Assembly: GCA_007693535.1 (NCBI GenBank)
Contig: REDK01000107.1
Coordinates: 1 to 64,000, forward strand
Reading direction: 5' to 3'
From: Chromatiaceae bacterium
GTDB lineage: Bacteria > Pseudomonadota > Gammaproteobacteria > Chromatiales > Chromatiaceae
DNA length: 64,000 nt
Shown piece after piece: positions 16,990 through 26,193 of this stretch (its first letter is position 1; each line of letters starts with the position of its first letter). A model generated the notes under the pieces. That model saw nothing but the letters and a program-made list of their open reading frames with translations. It did not search any database and had not been told where the DNA came from. A program made the translations under genes and the position numbers.

Positions 16990-18276
16990 ATGACAGAACG
17001 GCAATCTGGCCGCGACCCGGCCGCAGCAGCGCTGGCTAAGGCCGACGGCGCAGTCGATCAAGGCAGCGCGCCGACTGGCGAATTGCTCAACGTCCGGCGC
17101 AACGATGCCGCCGGAGCCAGGATCAGCGCCCAACTGCAGACGGCGATCGGTGCCGCCATCGACGCCGCTGGCGGGCGCCTACCCTTCGACCGGTTCATGG
17201 AGCTGGCCTTGTATGCGCCCGGATTGGGCTATTACAGCGCCGGTGCTGTGAAGTTGGGGCCGGCCGGGGATTTTGTCACCGCCCCTGAACTCTCGCCCCT
17301 GTTCGGACGCTGCCTCGCCGCCCAGGCGGCCGAGATCCTGGCCGCGCTGCGCGCTAGCGGCCACGGGCCGGTCCAGATCCTGGAATTCGGGGCCGGTTCC
17401 GGCGCCCTGGCGGGCGAATTGCTGACCGCCCTGGCCGCCGCCGGCATGTCGCCGGATGCCTATCTGATTCTGGAACCCAGTGCGGACTTGGCGGCACGCC
17501 AGCGCGAGCATCTGGCAACACGGGTACCGAACCTGGCGCGCGTGCACTGGCTGCAACGGCTGCCGGCCAACGTCAGTGGCCTGGTCATCGCCAACGAGGT
17601 ACTGGACGCGATGCCGGTACACCGTTTCTGCATCGACGCCGCCGGCGCCATCCAGGAGGTCTTCGTCACCCGCACCGACGCCGGCCTCGCCGAGTGCAGC
17701 GCGCCGCCGGTCTCGCCGGGCCTGGCTGCCGCTGTCGGCGCATTGCAGGCGGCCGGACTGGCCCTGGCGCCCGGCTATTGCTCCGAGATCAACCTGCGCG
17801 CCGCGCCCTGGCTGCGGGCCCTCGCCGCCGCGCTCACCGCCGGCCTGGTGCTGATCTGCGATTACGGCTATCCACGCCACGAGTTCTATGCCCCCGCGCG
17901 CCGCACTGGCACCCTGCTCTGCCATCATCGCCACCGCGCCCACACCGATCCCTACGTACACATCGGCCTGCAGGACATCACCGCCCATGTCGACTTCAGC
18001 GCTCTCGCCGCCGCCGGCCGCGCCGCCGGGTTGGATCTGGCCGGTTACACCACCCAGGCCCACTTCCTGTTGGGCTGCGGGATCGACGACCTGCTGACCA
18101 CGGCCGCCGAGACCGCCGACCCGCTCACGCTCGCCAAGCTCAACGCCGGTGCCAGGCAGCTCTTGCTGCCGACCCAGATGGGCGAGCGCTTCCAGTTCCT
18201 CGGCCTCGCCCGCCAGCTACCGGCCGACCTAATCCCCTGCGGCTTCAGCATCCGCGACCTGCGTCACCGGCTCTGA
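16990..18276 (+). CDS. MidA/NDUFAF7-type class I SAM-dependent methyltransferase
   Basis: A 428-residue methyltransferase of the MidA family (COG1565). The mitochondrial member NDUFAF7 dimethylates an arginine of complex I subunit NDUFS2. Conserved stretches are PFDRFMELALYAPGLGYYSAG, GDFVTAPELSPLFGRCLAAQ, the SAM loop LEFGAGSGALAGELL, and LVIANEVLDAMPVHRF. About 55 variable residues precede the domain. ATG 16990 has AGGG upstream. It is divergent from the pteridine reductase (70-base gap) and convergent with an NDUFA9-like gene, a suggestive complex-I-themed pairing. The substrate in this organism is unknown. Confidence 0.93.
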   Translation: MTERQSGRDPAAAALAKADGAVDQGSAPTGELLNVRRNDAAGARISAQLQTAIGAAIDAAGGRLPFDRFMELALYAPGLGYYSAGAVKLGPAGDFVTAPELSPLFGRCLAAQAAEILAALRASGHGPVQILEFGAGSGALAGELLTALAAAGMSPDAYLILEPSADLAARQREHLATRVPNLARVHWLQRLPANVSGLVIANEVLDAMPVHRFCIDAAGAIQEVFVTRTDAGLAECSAPPVSPGLAAAVGALQAAGLALAPGYCSEINLRAAPWLRALAAALTAGLVLICDYGYPRHEFYAPARRTGTLLCHHRHRAHTDPYVHIGLQDITAHVDFSALAAAGRAAGLDLAGYTTQAHFLLGCGIDDLLTTAAETADPLTLAKLNAGARQLLLPTQMGERFQFLGLARQLPADLIPCGFSIRDLRHRL

Positions 18277-18390
18277 GACCACGCCTGGCCTGGGACCGCC
18301 GCATAGCGCCGGTTGCTCCCAACCGCCTGCCGCGCTGCCGCAGTTGGCCCGAGGCGCCCGGGGACACTGGACCCGGCAGCGGCGGCGCCC

Positions 18391-19302
18391 TCACAGATAG
18401 GTCGGGACCACCGTCTCGATATCGGTGGGATGTACGCCCAGTTCCAGCAGGCCATTGTGCTGGCCACAGATGCTCGCAGTCTTGAGCGACAACAGGTTGT
18501 CGCGGGTCAGCGGCTTGCCCGGCAGGTACTCCAGGAGACGCGCCTGCAGCGCTGACTGACGCTCGTTCAGCGGCAAGATCAGCACCCGCCGGCCGATCCG
18601 CCGGGCGCTGTACTCGACGATCTCGCGCAACGTGAAGATGCGCGGTCCGCACAGGTCATAGCGGCGCCCGGCACTTTCGGGCAAGGTCAGGGTGCGCACC
18701 ATGGCCTCGGCCACATCCCCGGCCCAGACCGGGGCGAAGCGGGCATCTGGCGCGGCCAGCGGCAGGATGCCCGGGGTCAGACGCAACAACGATGCAAACC
18801 GGTTGAACAGGCTGTCGCCACGGCCGAACACCACCGATGGGCGGAAGCTGGTCACCGCGAGCCCGGGAGTGGCTGCACCAATGGTATGCGCCAGATCCTC
18901 GCCGAGTCCCTTAGAGCGCAGATAGGCACTGCTGCCCCGCTCGGCATGCGCCTGCAGGGCGCTCATGTGCAGCAGCCGCGGCACCCCAGTGTCGCTCAGG
19001 GCCGCACCGAGGCGCTGCACCAATTCCACGTGCACCTCGGCAAAGCGGGTATTGCCCTGCTCGTTGAGGATGCCGATCAGGTTCACCACTACATCGCAGC
19101 CGGCCATGCAATCGGCCAGGGTCGCCTCATCGAGCTGGATGATCTCGCGCAGGGTGGTCTGGGGAACCAGCTTGAGTTCCCGGTGGCGGTGCGGCCGGCG
19201 GGTGGGCACCACGCACTGATAGCCAGCCTTGCCCAGGCGCATCAGCAGATGCTGACCGATAAAGCCGGTCCCGCCGAAGATGCAGGCTTTGCGTTGTTTC
19301 AT
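18391..19302 (-). CDS. NDUFA9-type NAD(P)-binding atypical SDR
   Basis: A 303-residue extended/atypical SDR with the N-terminal dinucleotide loop GGTGFIGQHLL. The segment VVNLIGILNEQGNTRF and the MSALQAHAERGSSAYLRSKGLGE stretch are those of the complex I NDUFA9-like family. The typical YxxxK is present in the degenerate form YLRSKG. Bacterial members are thought to bind NADPH; a catalytic role is unproven. ATG 19302 is the clear start. It ends 114 bases from the convergent MidA-like gene. Confidence 0.9.
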   Translation of the reverse strand: MKQRKACIFGGTGFIGQHLLMRLGKAGYQCVVPTRRPHRHRELKLVPQTTLREIIQLDEATLADCMAGCDVVVNLIGILNEQGNTRFAEVHVELVQRLGAALSDTGVPRLLHMSALQAHAERGSSAYLRSKGLGEDLAHTIGAATPGLAVTSFRPSVVFGRGDSLFNRFASLLRLTPGILPLAAPDARFAPVWAGDVAEAMVRTLTLPESAGRRYDLCGPRIFTLREIVEYSARRIGRRVLILPLNERQSALQARLLEYLPGKPLTRDNLLSLKTASICGQHNGLLELGVHPTDIETVVPTYL

Positions 19303-19700
19303 CTCGGATTGACTTCCTTCGGTTGAACCCGCGGGCCGGCGGTACCGCTCACGCGGGCAGGCGCGCGGGGGGATGCGCGGCGACAGGCCAACCGCGGCGA
19401 GTACACAGCAAGGTCCGGGGATGCCGACCAGGGAGACGCCACCCGGGACAGCACCCAGGGGCCTGGCAGACACCGGCGCCATCCGCACACTGCTGGCGAC
19501 CGGCACAGACCCGGTGCGGCGCCGCTGCCCGGCCAATGCGGCGGCGTATTATGCCCAACGCGGCGCGGGAATGGCAGTGCGCTGGACGGACCCGACGTGC
19601 CAGCACCAACCGCTGGTGGTGGCCAGGCAGTGCGGATCAGGTCTCGCGATCTCGGGATGAAAAAGGCTCCGACAGGCCGGCCGGCTCAACCACCGGCGCC
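19303..19700. other. 398-base spacer without a supported gene
   Basis: GC-rich DNA between two minus-strand genes. It should hold the promoter of the NDUFA9-like gene, but no convincing -35/-10 pair is visible. The reading frames present have no ribosome binding site or recognisable motif. Confidence 0.35.
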
Positions 19701-20321
19701 TCAGTCCTCCGCGGACTCGGCCGAGGGTTTGCGCCAACGTCGCTTGGGAGTTGCCGGGGCAGGCTGCAGCTCCAGCGCCGGCACCTCGCTCTCGCCATCG
19801 AACAGCAACCGGTTGGCGACTAGGGTCTCGTGCGCCCGCTGACGCTTCTCCTGCCGCAGGCGCACGGTGTAGCCAAGCGCGGCACCACCGGCCGTGGTAG
19901 CCGCCAGCAGCCCCAGAAACACCGACTGGGCCAGCATCATCGCCACCCCCAGACCGGCCACGCCGCCAACGGCCAGGCCAGTGCGTAGATTGGCCCCGCT
20001 CTTAGTCTTCTTGACCGCGACCTTGGCCCGCTCGCGCTCGGCTTGCACCCGCAGCCGTTCGCGCTCCCTTGAATAACGCTCGCGTTCCTTCGAATGACGC
20101 TTTTGCTGTCGCGCCAGGGTCTGCTCGCGCATCGACCCCAGCACCGAGTCGAACCAGAGTGCCACCAGTATCCCCAGGCTGGCAGCAAGGGCGGCAAACA
20201 GCCAGGCGGTCTGCTCCAGATCGGTCTTGAGGGCAGTATAGGTGAGCAGGGCGGTGGCCCCCTGCAGCAGCAGGATGCCGATCAGAAAGCGGAATAGACC
20301 GCCAAGACGGGCGCCGAACAT
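19701..20321 (-). CDS. membrane protein with basic coiled coil, unknown function
   Basis: A 206-residue protein. Two N-terminal membrane helices (about residues 10-30 and 38-60) are followed by a highly charged helix (RQQKRHSKERERYSRERERL, about 70-105). A glycine/alanine-rich hydrophobic segment (about 112-150) comes next, then a charged tail. ATG 20321 has a near-perfect GGAGG site nine bases upstream. No family is recognised. Topology would place the Arg/Lys/Glu coiled coil in the cytoplasm, where it could bind nucleic acid or acidic partners. Confidence 0.85.
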   Translation of the reverse strand: MFGARLGGLFRFLIGILLLQGATALLTYTALKTDLEQTAWLFAALAASLGILVALWFDSVLGSMREQTLARQQKRHSKERERYSRERERLRVQAERERAKVAVKKTKSGANLRTGLAVGGVAGLGVAMMLAQSVFLGLLAATTAGGAALGYTVRLRQEKRQRAHETLVANRLLFDGESEVPALELQPAPATPKRRWRKPSAESAED

Positions 20322-20379
20322 GGGTCGCCTCCTGTGGGTTCAGCCTGACAACGGCAGATGGACGGCAGCAGACCCTGCC

Positions 20380-21576
20380 TCAGGGGCCATCGGCGAGCAT
20401 GCCAGCGGCACGCATCGCACCGGCAGCAGACGGTGACGGTGCCGCAGCCGGGTCGGCCGGATTCGCCGGCGACCGCGTGGCGGCAGGCGGGGTGCCCACC
20501 AGAAACACCCAGTCGGCCGCAGCGGGGGCGGCCACCACCGCGGCCAACGGAACATCGGCGGCCGCGGCCAGCCCGGCCGACTCCGGAAACAGCCCGAGCA
20601 GGCGTTGCTGCACCGGCAACAGCCCATCCGGGGTCCCAGCCAGTTCCGCGGCGACCGGGCGGTCGTAGACATCCACCACCGCGTACATGTACTCGGGGCC
20701 AATGTCGCTGAGATCCACCACCAGCCGCGGGGCACGCCAGTCTGCCGGGATCAGGGCCGGATCGGCAGCCGTGATCAGGAATGGCCCCGCCGCCTGCTCC
20801 AGCCGGCTCGCCAGTCCGGTATGTCCCTGCACCTGCAGATGGCGCACCAGCGCCGCGCGCAGCGGGGCGGCCAGTGCCGGATCGGCCTGCTCCAGCAGGT
20901 CGGCACCGCTGCGCTCCGGGCGCACCGGCACCAGGAAGGCATGGGTCTGCGCCCGCGGCAGGCCGGCGTCCGGACCAATGCTGCCGACAGCGGCGAGGAC
21001 ATAGGTCTCGATCACCCGTAACAGTTCGCGCGAGGTGATGTTATCGGCAGCAGCGGCCGGCGCCCCCACCAGGATAAAGGTATAGAGCGCATAGCCGGGC
21101 TCAGCCTCCCCCGCGAGGGCTTGCGGATCGCTCGCCTCGCGCACCGCGGGGTCGGTGGCGGCCGTCGGGAAATACCGCATCGCGGCGCGCGGCCCGATGC
21201 GGGTCGTGACCGGCGCCGGCTGGGTCAGCCCCACGGTGGACTCCCAGCGCGGCGGGTGCTCGAGATCCCCAGCCGTGGTGGGCTCGGCATTCGGGGTCGT
21301 GACCAACGCCACCGCATCCCCGGGGTCGGTCGCGGGTGCCGCCCGGCGCAGCCCGGGAAGATCGGCACCGCAGCCACCGACGGTCAGTGCCAGCAGTAAC
21401 GCTGCGATTACGCTAGAGATGGACCATGGCCGACGTCGCAGCAACCCGTCGCGTTCCCTGACCGATGTAAGGTCCCACGCAGCGAACGGCACCAGCAGCG
21501 GGCGAATGGCGACCAGCACTGCCAATGGGGCAGCGCGACAGACCTCGATAGCAGGGGCCAGGGCAGAGTAGTGCAT
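20380..21576 (-). CDS. putative lipoprotein of unknown function
   Basis: The C-terminal 350 residues begin with a lipoprotein signal (SVIAALLLALTVGGC, lipobox LTVGGC) followed by a Pro/Ala/Thr-rich stretch and a globular region with LYTFILVGAPA, THAFLVPVRPE, LVVDLSDIGPEYMYAVVDVYD and DWVFLVGTPP. The ATG at 21576 would place more than 60 residues before the lipobox, unusually long. A TTG at 21444 would start 25 residues before the lipobox cysteine and fits better. No domain is recognised. It is divergent from the DUF938 gene. Confidence 0.75.
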   Translation of the reverse strand: MHYSALAPAIEVCRAAPLAVLVAIRPLLVPFAAWDLTSVRERDGLLRRRPWSISSVIAALLLALTVGGCGADLPGLRRAAPATDPGDAVALVTTPNAEPTTAGDLEHPPRWESTVGLTQPAPVTTRIGPRAAMRYFPTAATDPAVREASDPQALAGEAEPGYALYTFILVGAPAAAADNITSRELLRVIETYVLAAVGSIGPDAGLPRAQTHAFLVPVRPERSGADLLEQADPALAAPLRAALVRHLQVQGHTGLASRLEQAAGPFLITAADPALIPADWRAPRLVVDLSDIGPEYMYAVVDVYDRPVAAELAGTPDGLLPVQQRLLGLFPESAGLAAAADVPLAAVVAAPAAADWVFLVGTPPAATRSPANPADPAAAPSPSAAGAMRAAGMLADGP

Positions 21577-21790
21577 AGGCGTGACACGGGGTCTTGCGAC
21601 AGCAGCAGTGCGACGCGGCCATGATAGCGGATTCCCCCATGCGGATTCAGGGCCATGCCGCCATGCCGCCGGTCCCCGTGGGATGCTGCTCTGGACTTCG
21701 CCACCGGGGCGCGCGATGGCGCCCGGGCTTGCACCCCGGGGCCAGCAGCCACAGTTGCCAAGGGCTCCCCCCTGCTCCCCGGCCCAGACC

Positions 21791-22390
21791 ATGACTATGA
21801 ATAAGCCCTTTGCCCCCGCCTGTGAAGAGAACCAGGCCCCCATCCTCAAGGTGCTCGCCCCGCGCCTGCAAGCGGCCAGGCAGGTATTGGAGATCGGCAG
21901 TTGTACCGGCCAGCACGCGGTCCACTTTGCCGCCGCCCTACCCCATCTGACCTGGCAATGCAGCGACCTAGCCGAGTATCTGCCCGGGATGCAGCTCTGG
22001 ATCGACGAGGCCGCACTGCCTAATCTACCTCCGCCGCTGGTATTGGATGTGGACGGCCCCTGGCCCAGCGGACCCTTCGATGCCGTCTTCAGCGCCAACA
22101 CCGCGCACATCATGTCGTTGGCACAGGTCGAGCGCCTATTTGCTGGGGTCGGTCGCCTGCTACCGCCAGGCGCGCCGTTTCTGCTCTATGGTCCGTTTAG
22201 CTACGGTGGTCGCCACACCAGCGAGAGCAACGCCCGCTTCGACGCCTCCCTGCGCTGGCACGACCCCGCCAGCGGCGTCCGCGACCTGGACGCGTTGCAA
22301 GGCTTCGCCGCCACGGCCGGGCTGACCCTGGCCGAAGACCTGCCGATGCCGGTCAACAACCGCACCCTGGTGTGGCGGCGGCTGGATTAG
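21791..22390 (+). CDS. DUF938 class I SAM-dependent methyltransferase
   Basis: A 199-residue protein of the DUF938/METTL26 family. The N-terminus NKPFAPACEENQAPILKVL is diagnostic, with the SAM loop VLEIGSCTGQHAVHFAAALP, then QCSDL, FSANTAHIMS and the late block PFLLYGPFSYGGRHTSESNARFDASLR. The substrate is unknown; human METTL26 is equally uncharacterised. ATG 21791 (MTMNKPF) or the ATG two codons later is the start. The protein is soluble and apparently monocistronic. Confidence 0.92.
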   Translation: MTMNKPFAPACEENQAPILKVLAPRLQAARQVLEIGSCTGQHAVHFAAALPHLTWQCSDLAEYLPGMQLWIDEAALPNLPPPLVLDVDGPWPSGPFDAVFSANTAHIMSLAQVERLFAGVGRLLPPGAPFLLYGPFSYGGRHTSESNARFDASLRWHDPASGVRDLDALQGFAATAGLTLAEDLPMPVNNRTLVWRRLD

Positions 22391-22619
22391 CGCGTTGCCA
22401 GCGGCGCGGACAATACCGGGCAGCCCCGCCGCCCCGCCTTGCCCTGCTGTGGCGCATGTGGGCGCCGACCACTCGCACAGTGTCGCGCATTGCCGCGGTC
22501 TGCCGCAGGCCACCCCCTGGCTGGGCAGGGGTCGAGGCCAGGCGTAAGCTAGGTCGGCCTGGCGCACCGGGGTCAGCCCGGACGACCAGGCGCCCCGCAT
22601 TCCGCCCCCGGAGTTCCAG

Positions 22620-23981
22620 ATGCAGACCTTCCATTGCCAGCATTGCGGCAATCCCATCTATTTCGACAACGTCGCTTGTAACCATTGCGGCCACACCCTG
22701 GGGTTGCTGCCGGACCTGCTGACGCTATCGGCGCTGGAACCGGCCAGCGACGGGCAATGGCGGGCGTTGGCCCCGGAAGCGGCCGGCCGGCTCTATCGGC
22801 AATGCGAGAACTACGCAGTGCATCAGGTCTGTAACTGGATGGAACCCGCTGCCAGCGGCGAGGCCTTCTGCCTCGCTTGCCGTTTCAACCGCGTCATCCC
22901 CAACCTGACACGACCGGAGAACCTGGCGCGCTGGGCCCACATTGAGGCCGGCAAGCGCCGGCTGATCTTCGAACTGCGATCACTGGGACTGCCGCTGCCC
23001 AACCAACGCGATGATCCGGATCGGGGACTCGCTTTCGCGTTCCTGTCGAGTCTGGATGCCCCCCCTGACGGCCTGCCAACGACGACCGGTCATCATCAGG
23101 GGTTGATCACCATCAATGTTGACGAGGCCGACCCGGCCCTGCGCGAGCGCACCCGGCTCGATCTCGACGAGCGCTACCGCACCCTGATCGGGCACTTCCG
23201 CCACGAGATCGGCCACTTCTACTGGGATCTGCTGATCCGCGACAACTGGCCGGCCGCCGGCGGCGGCGCGGCAGGCACAGACGGGCCGAGCCGGCTAGAG
23301 GCCTGCCGCGCCCGTTTCGGCGACGATCAGAACGACTATGGCGAGTCGGTCGCCGCCTATTACCGCAACGGCCCGCCACCGGACTGGCAGGAACGGCATA
23401 TCTCGGCCTATGCCAGCGCCCATCCATGGGAGGACTGGGCCGAGACCTTTGCTCATTATCTGCATATCGTCGATACGCTGGAGACGGCGACCGGTTTTGG
23501 CGTGCAGACCGAACGCTGGCTGCCGGACGGCCAGGTCCAGCGTGCCGCGCCCGCGGCTGATCTCTGGCATCAGGCCAGCTTCGCACCGATCCTCGAACAA
23601 TGGGTCGCGCTGACCTTCGCGCTCAACAGCCTCAACCGTAGCATGGGGATTGCCGACCTCTATCCGTTCGTGATCTCGCCGGTGGTGGCGGACAAGCTCG
23701 GCTTCGTGCACGAGATCGTGCAGGCCGTGGGCACGCCGCCGGCCGCAGCCGCCGCGACCGCGGACGCTGCCGGCCCCGAGTCTGCGCCGGCCGCCACCCA
23801 CAACGACGGCCCGCACCAGGACGACCTGGACCCGGCAGCACCGCCCCAGGCCGCGGCGGCCCCGCCCACGGCGACCACCGCGGCAACAACGAACCCGACC
23901 ACCATCGCGCCGAGCCGACCGCGCCGACGGGTGTTCTGGTTCCTGCGCGAGCGCACTAAGACCAGCAACCAGGGCCGCTGA
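22620..23981 (+). CDS. putative zinc-binding metallopeptidase with zinc ribbon
   Basis: A 453-residue protein. It has an N-terminal zinc ribbon (CQHCG at 6-10, CNHCG at 20-24), a second Cys group (CNWM, CLAC), and a gluzincin-like motif HEIGH at residues 195-199 (FRHEIGHFYWDLL). HPWEDWAETFAHYLHIVD follows, whose acidic and His residues could give the third ligand. The core matches the putative zinc-binding metallopeptidase family formerly called DUF2248. The last 90 residues are a Pro/Ala/Thr-rich tail. ATG 22620 has CGGAG upstream. No signal peptide, so it is probably cytoplasmic. Confidence 0.9.
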   Translation: MQTFHCQHCGNPIYFDNVACNHCGHTLGLLPDLLTLSALEPASDGQWRALAPEAAGRLYRQCENYAVHQVCNWMEPAASGEAFCLACRFNRVIPNLTRPENLARWAHIEAGKRRLIFELRSLGLPLPNQRDDPDRGLAFAFLSSLDAPPDGLPTTTGHHQGLITINVDEADPALRERTRLDLDERYRTLIGHFRHEIGHFYWDLLIRDNWPAAGGGAAGTDGPSRLEACRARFGDDQNDYGESVAAYYRNGPPPDWQERHISAYASAHPWEDWAETFAHYLHIVDTLETATGFGVQTERWLPDGQVQRAAPAADLWHQASFAPILEQWVALTFALNSLNRSMGIADLYPFVISPVVADKLGFVHEIVQAVGTPPAAAAATADAAGPESAPAATHNDGPHQDDLDPAAPPQAAAAPPTATTAATTNPTTIAPSRPRRRVFWFLRERTKTSNQGR

Positions 23982-24281
23982 GCGCCTGCCACCGACCCGG
24001 TCAGTCAACCCGACCGCCGGCGCGGATCGCTGGCGTCTGCCCGCCAACCGCACCAGGCGGCGGTTTGCCCAGCCCGCGCGGCTCCGGGATAATCGGCAGC
24101 CAGCCTCGGTTCTGGCCGCCCCCGGCTCGCCCCTTGCGGCTGCCGACCGCCACCAAACCCCGCTGCCACGACCGTTATCGGGCAGACCCGCCCCGGCCGT
24201 TTTGGTCGCCAACCGACCGGCCCCACCTTCGGTCCATTGCCGAGGTATCGGCCCCGCGACCCCGCTCAGAGGAATCGTTCC

Positions 24282-25124
24282 GTGGAATCCGCGCTGCATA
24301 AGCCTTCCCCCGTCCGTACCGAACTGGACATCGCCGATGTCCAGTCCAGCGCCGACAGCCGCCGAATCGCCATCGACAAGGTCGGCATCAAGGACATCCG
24401 TCATCCGGTGCGTATCAGTGACCGCAGCGGCAGCGAACAGCACACCGTGGCCAGCTTCAGCATGTACGTGTTCCTGCCGCACCACTTCAAAGGGACTCAC
24501 ATGTCGCGCTTCGTCGCCATCCTGAACGGGCACGAGCGCGAGATCGGCGTCGGCACCTTCAAGGAGATGCTCACCGAGATGGCGGAACGGCTGGAATCCG
24601 AGGCTGGCCACATCGAGATGCGCTTCCCGTTCTTCGTCAACAAGCGCGCACCGGTGAGCGGGGTCGAAAGCCTGCTCGATTACGACGTCACCCTGATCGG
24701 CGAGATCCGCAACGGCCGCCCGCAGCTCTCCATCAAGGTAGTGGTGCCGGTGACCAGCCTATGCCCCTGCTCCAAGGAGATCTCCGCCTACGGTGCCCAC
24801 AACCAGCGCTCCCATGTCACCGTGGAGGCGCGCACCCACGGCTTCCTATGGATCGAGGAACTGATTGAGATGGTCGAGGCAGAGGCCTCATGCGAACTCT
24901 ATGGGCTGCTCAAGCGCCCGGACGAGAAATTCGTTACCGAACGCGCCTACGACAATCCCAAGTTCGTCGAAGACACGGTGCGCGACGTGGCGCGCCGGCT
25001 CAGTGCCGATGAGCGCATCGCCGCTTACGTGGTCGAGGCAGAGAACTTCGAATCGATTCACAACCATTCCGCCTACGCCATGGTGCAGCATGACAAGGAG
25101 GCGGTGCTGCGCGTGGTGGACTGA
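24282..25124 (+). CDS. folE2: FolE2, type IB GTP cyclohydrolase
   Basis: FolE2 makes 7,8-dihydroneopterin triphosphate from GTP, the first step of folate and queuosine synthesis, and unlike FolE it does not strictly need zinc. The 280-residue protein contains [34 protein letters not shown], the active-site cysteine region [18 protein letters not shown], and [13 protein letters not shown]. The start is GTG 24282 with AGAGGA eight bases upstream; an upstream ATG lacks a site. It ends 22 bases from the convergent metallophosphoesterase. Confidence 0.97.
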   Translation: MESALHKPSPVRTELDIADVQSSADSRRIAIDKVGIKDIRHPVRISDRSGSEQHTVASFSMYVFLPHHFKGTHMSRFVAILNGHEREIGVGTFKEMLTEMAERLESEAGHIEMRFPFFVNKRAPVSGVESLLDYDVTLIGEIRNGRPQLSIKVVVPVTSLCPCSKEISAYGAHNQRSHVTVEARTHGFLWIEELIEMVEAEASCELYGLLKRPDEKFVTERAYDNPKFVEDTVRDVARRLSADERIAAYVVEAENFESIHNHSAYAMVQHDKEAVLRVVD

Positions 25125-25146
25125 CGATCCCCCGCGACAGCGCTGA

Positions 25147-26193
25147 TCAATTCCCCCGCAACGCCTCGAGCTGCCCCAACGCCCTCGGATTCTGGCGGGT
25201 CACGCGAAACGGTACCGGCGCGTCCGTCGCCACCTCGACCCAGACCCCGGCCACGAACGGGAAACCCGGTACCTCCAGGCGCCACAGGCGCGTCACCGGC
25301 GCCCCGGTGTGGGGGTCGTGCAGGGGCTGGTCGAAGCGAAACTGATGGGTATCGCCGTGGATCAGCAGCAGCGGTCCGTCGAACTGCCGCAGCAGTTCGT
25401 GCAGGTCCTCGTGCAGGGGTAGGAAGCCGGCCGGCGGCGCGGCGCGCTCGAGCATGGGATTGGCGTGGCAGATCACCAGCATGGCGCTCGCCCCGCGCGC
25501 CCGGGCCGCCGCCGCCGCCTCTCTCAGCAGGGCGCGATTGGCGGCGCTGCGGCGTTGGAACTCGGCCATCGCGGCGGCCTCCGCCGGGCGTCGATGTTTA
25601 TTGCTGCCGACCACATGCACGAGTGTGAACATGACCCCGCCGTGGATGAAATAGGCGTTCTCGGGATAGTCCGGATCGGGCTGCACCGGTTGCAGCGCCG
25701 TCATGCGCAACACCAGTGGATCGGCGAAGAACAGCCGGCGCAGCACCTGCAGGCGTTCCAGCGGCTCATAACCACCGGCGGCGGCGCGCCGGCAATCGGT
25801 CCATTCGTTGTCGCCGGGGGTATAAACCACCGGCACCGGCTGGTCGCGAAACAGCGAGGCGATGCGGGCGAATGCGGCCTCGGTGCAAGGGGCATTGCCG
25901 GCCTTGATGTCGCCGACATGCAGGATGAACGGGGGCTGCCGGCGGTTGGCCTCGGCCAGTAGGCGTGTCAGTTGCTCGTATTCCGGCTCTGCATAGGGGA
26001 CATCGCCGAGGGCGAAGAAGCGCACCGCTGCCGCTGCGCCCAGCTCGGCCGGGACCGGCTCGACCCCGGCGGCGCTGCCGAGGAGCAGGAGCAGGGCCGC
26101 CGCGCACCAACCCGAGCGCGCCTGGCGCGTGCCGGCGGCTGGCCTCTGCCCACGCCCCCAGCGGCAGTCGCCAGTGCTCAGTGCTCGCGCCAA
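25147..26193 (-). CDS. secreted metallophosphoesterase
   Basis: A 348-residue calcineurin-like phosphoesterase with a probable signal peptide (hydrophobic core AAALLLLLGSAAG, about residues 31-43). Metal-binding motifs are GDVPY, GDIKAG, GDNEW, CHANPM and HGDTH. The start is TTG 26193, which lies inside the 3' end of the preceding gene (16-base overlap), so translation is probably coupled. The long charged n-region suggests the real start could be a little later. The substrate is unknown; periplasmic phosphate ester hydrolysis is likely. Confidence 0.87.
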   Translation of the reverse strand: MARALSTGDCRWGRGQRPAAGTRQARSGWCAAALLLLLGSAAGVEPVPAELGAAAAVRFFALGDVPYAEPEYEQLTRLLAEANRRQPPFILHVGDIKAGNAPCTEAAFARIASLFRDQPVPVVYTPGDNEWTDCRRAAAGGYEPLERLQVLRRLFFADPLVLRMTALQPVQPDPDYPENAYFIHGGVMFTLVHVVGSNKHRRPAEAAAMAEFQRRSAANRALLREAAAAARARGASAMLVICHANPMLERAAPPAGFLPLHEDLHELLRQFDGPLLLIHGDTHQFRFDQPLHDPHTGAPVTRLWRLEVPGFPFVAGVWVEVATDAPVPFRVTRQNPRALGQLEALRGN

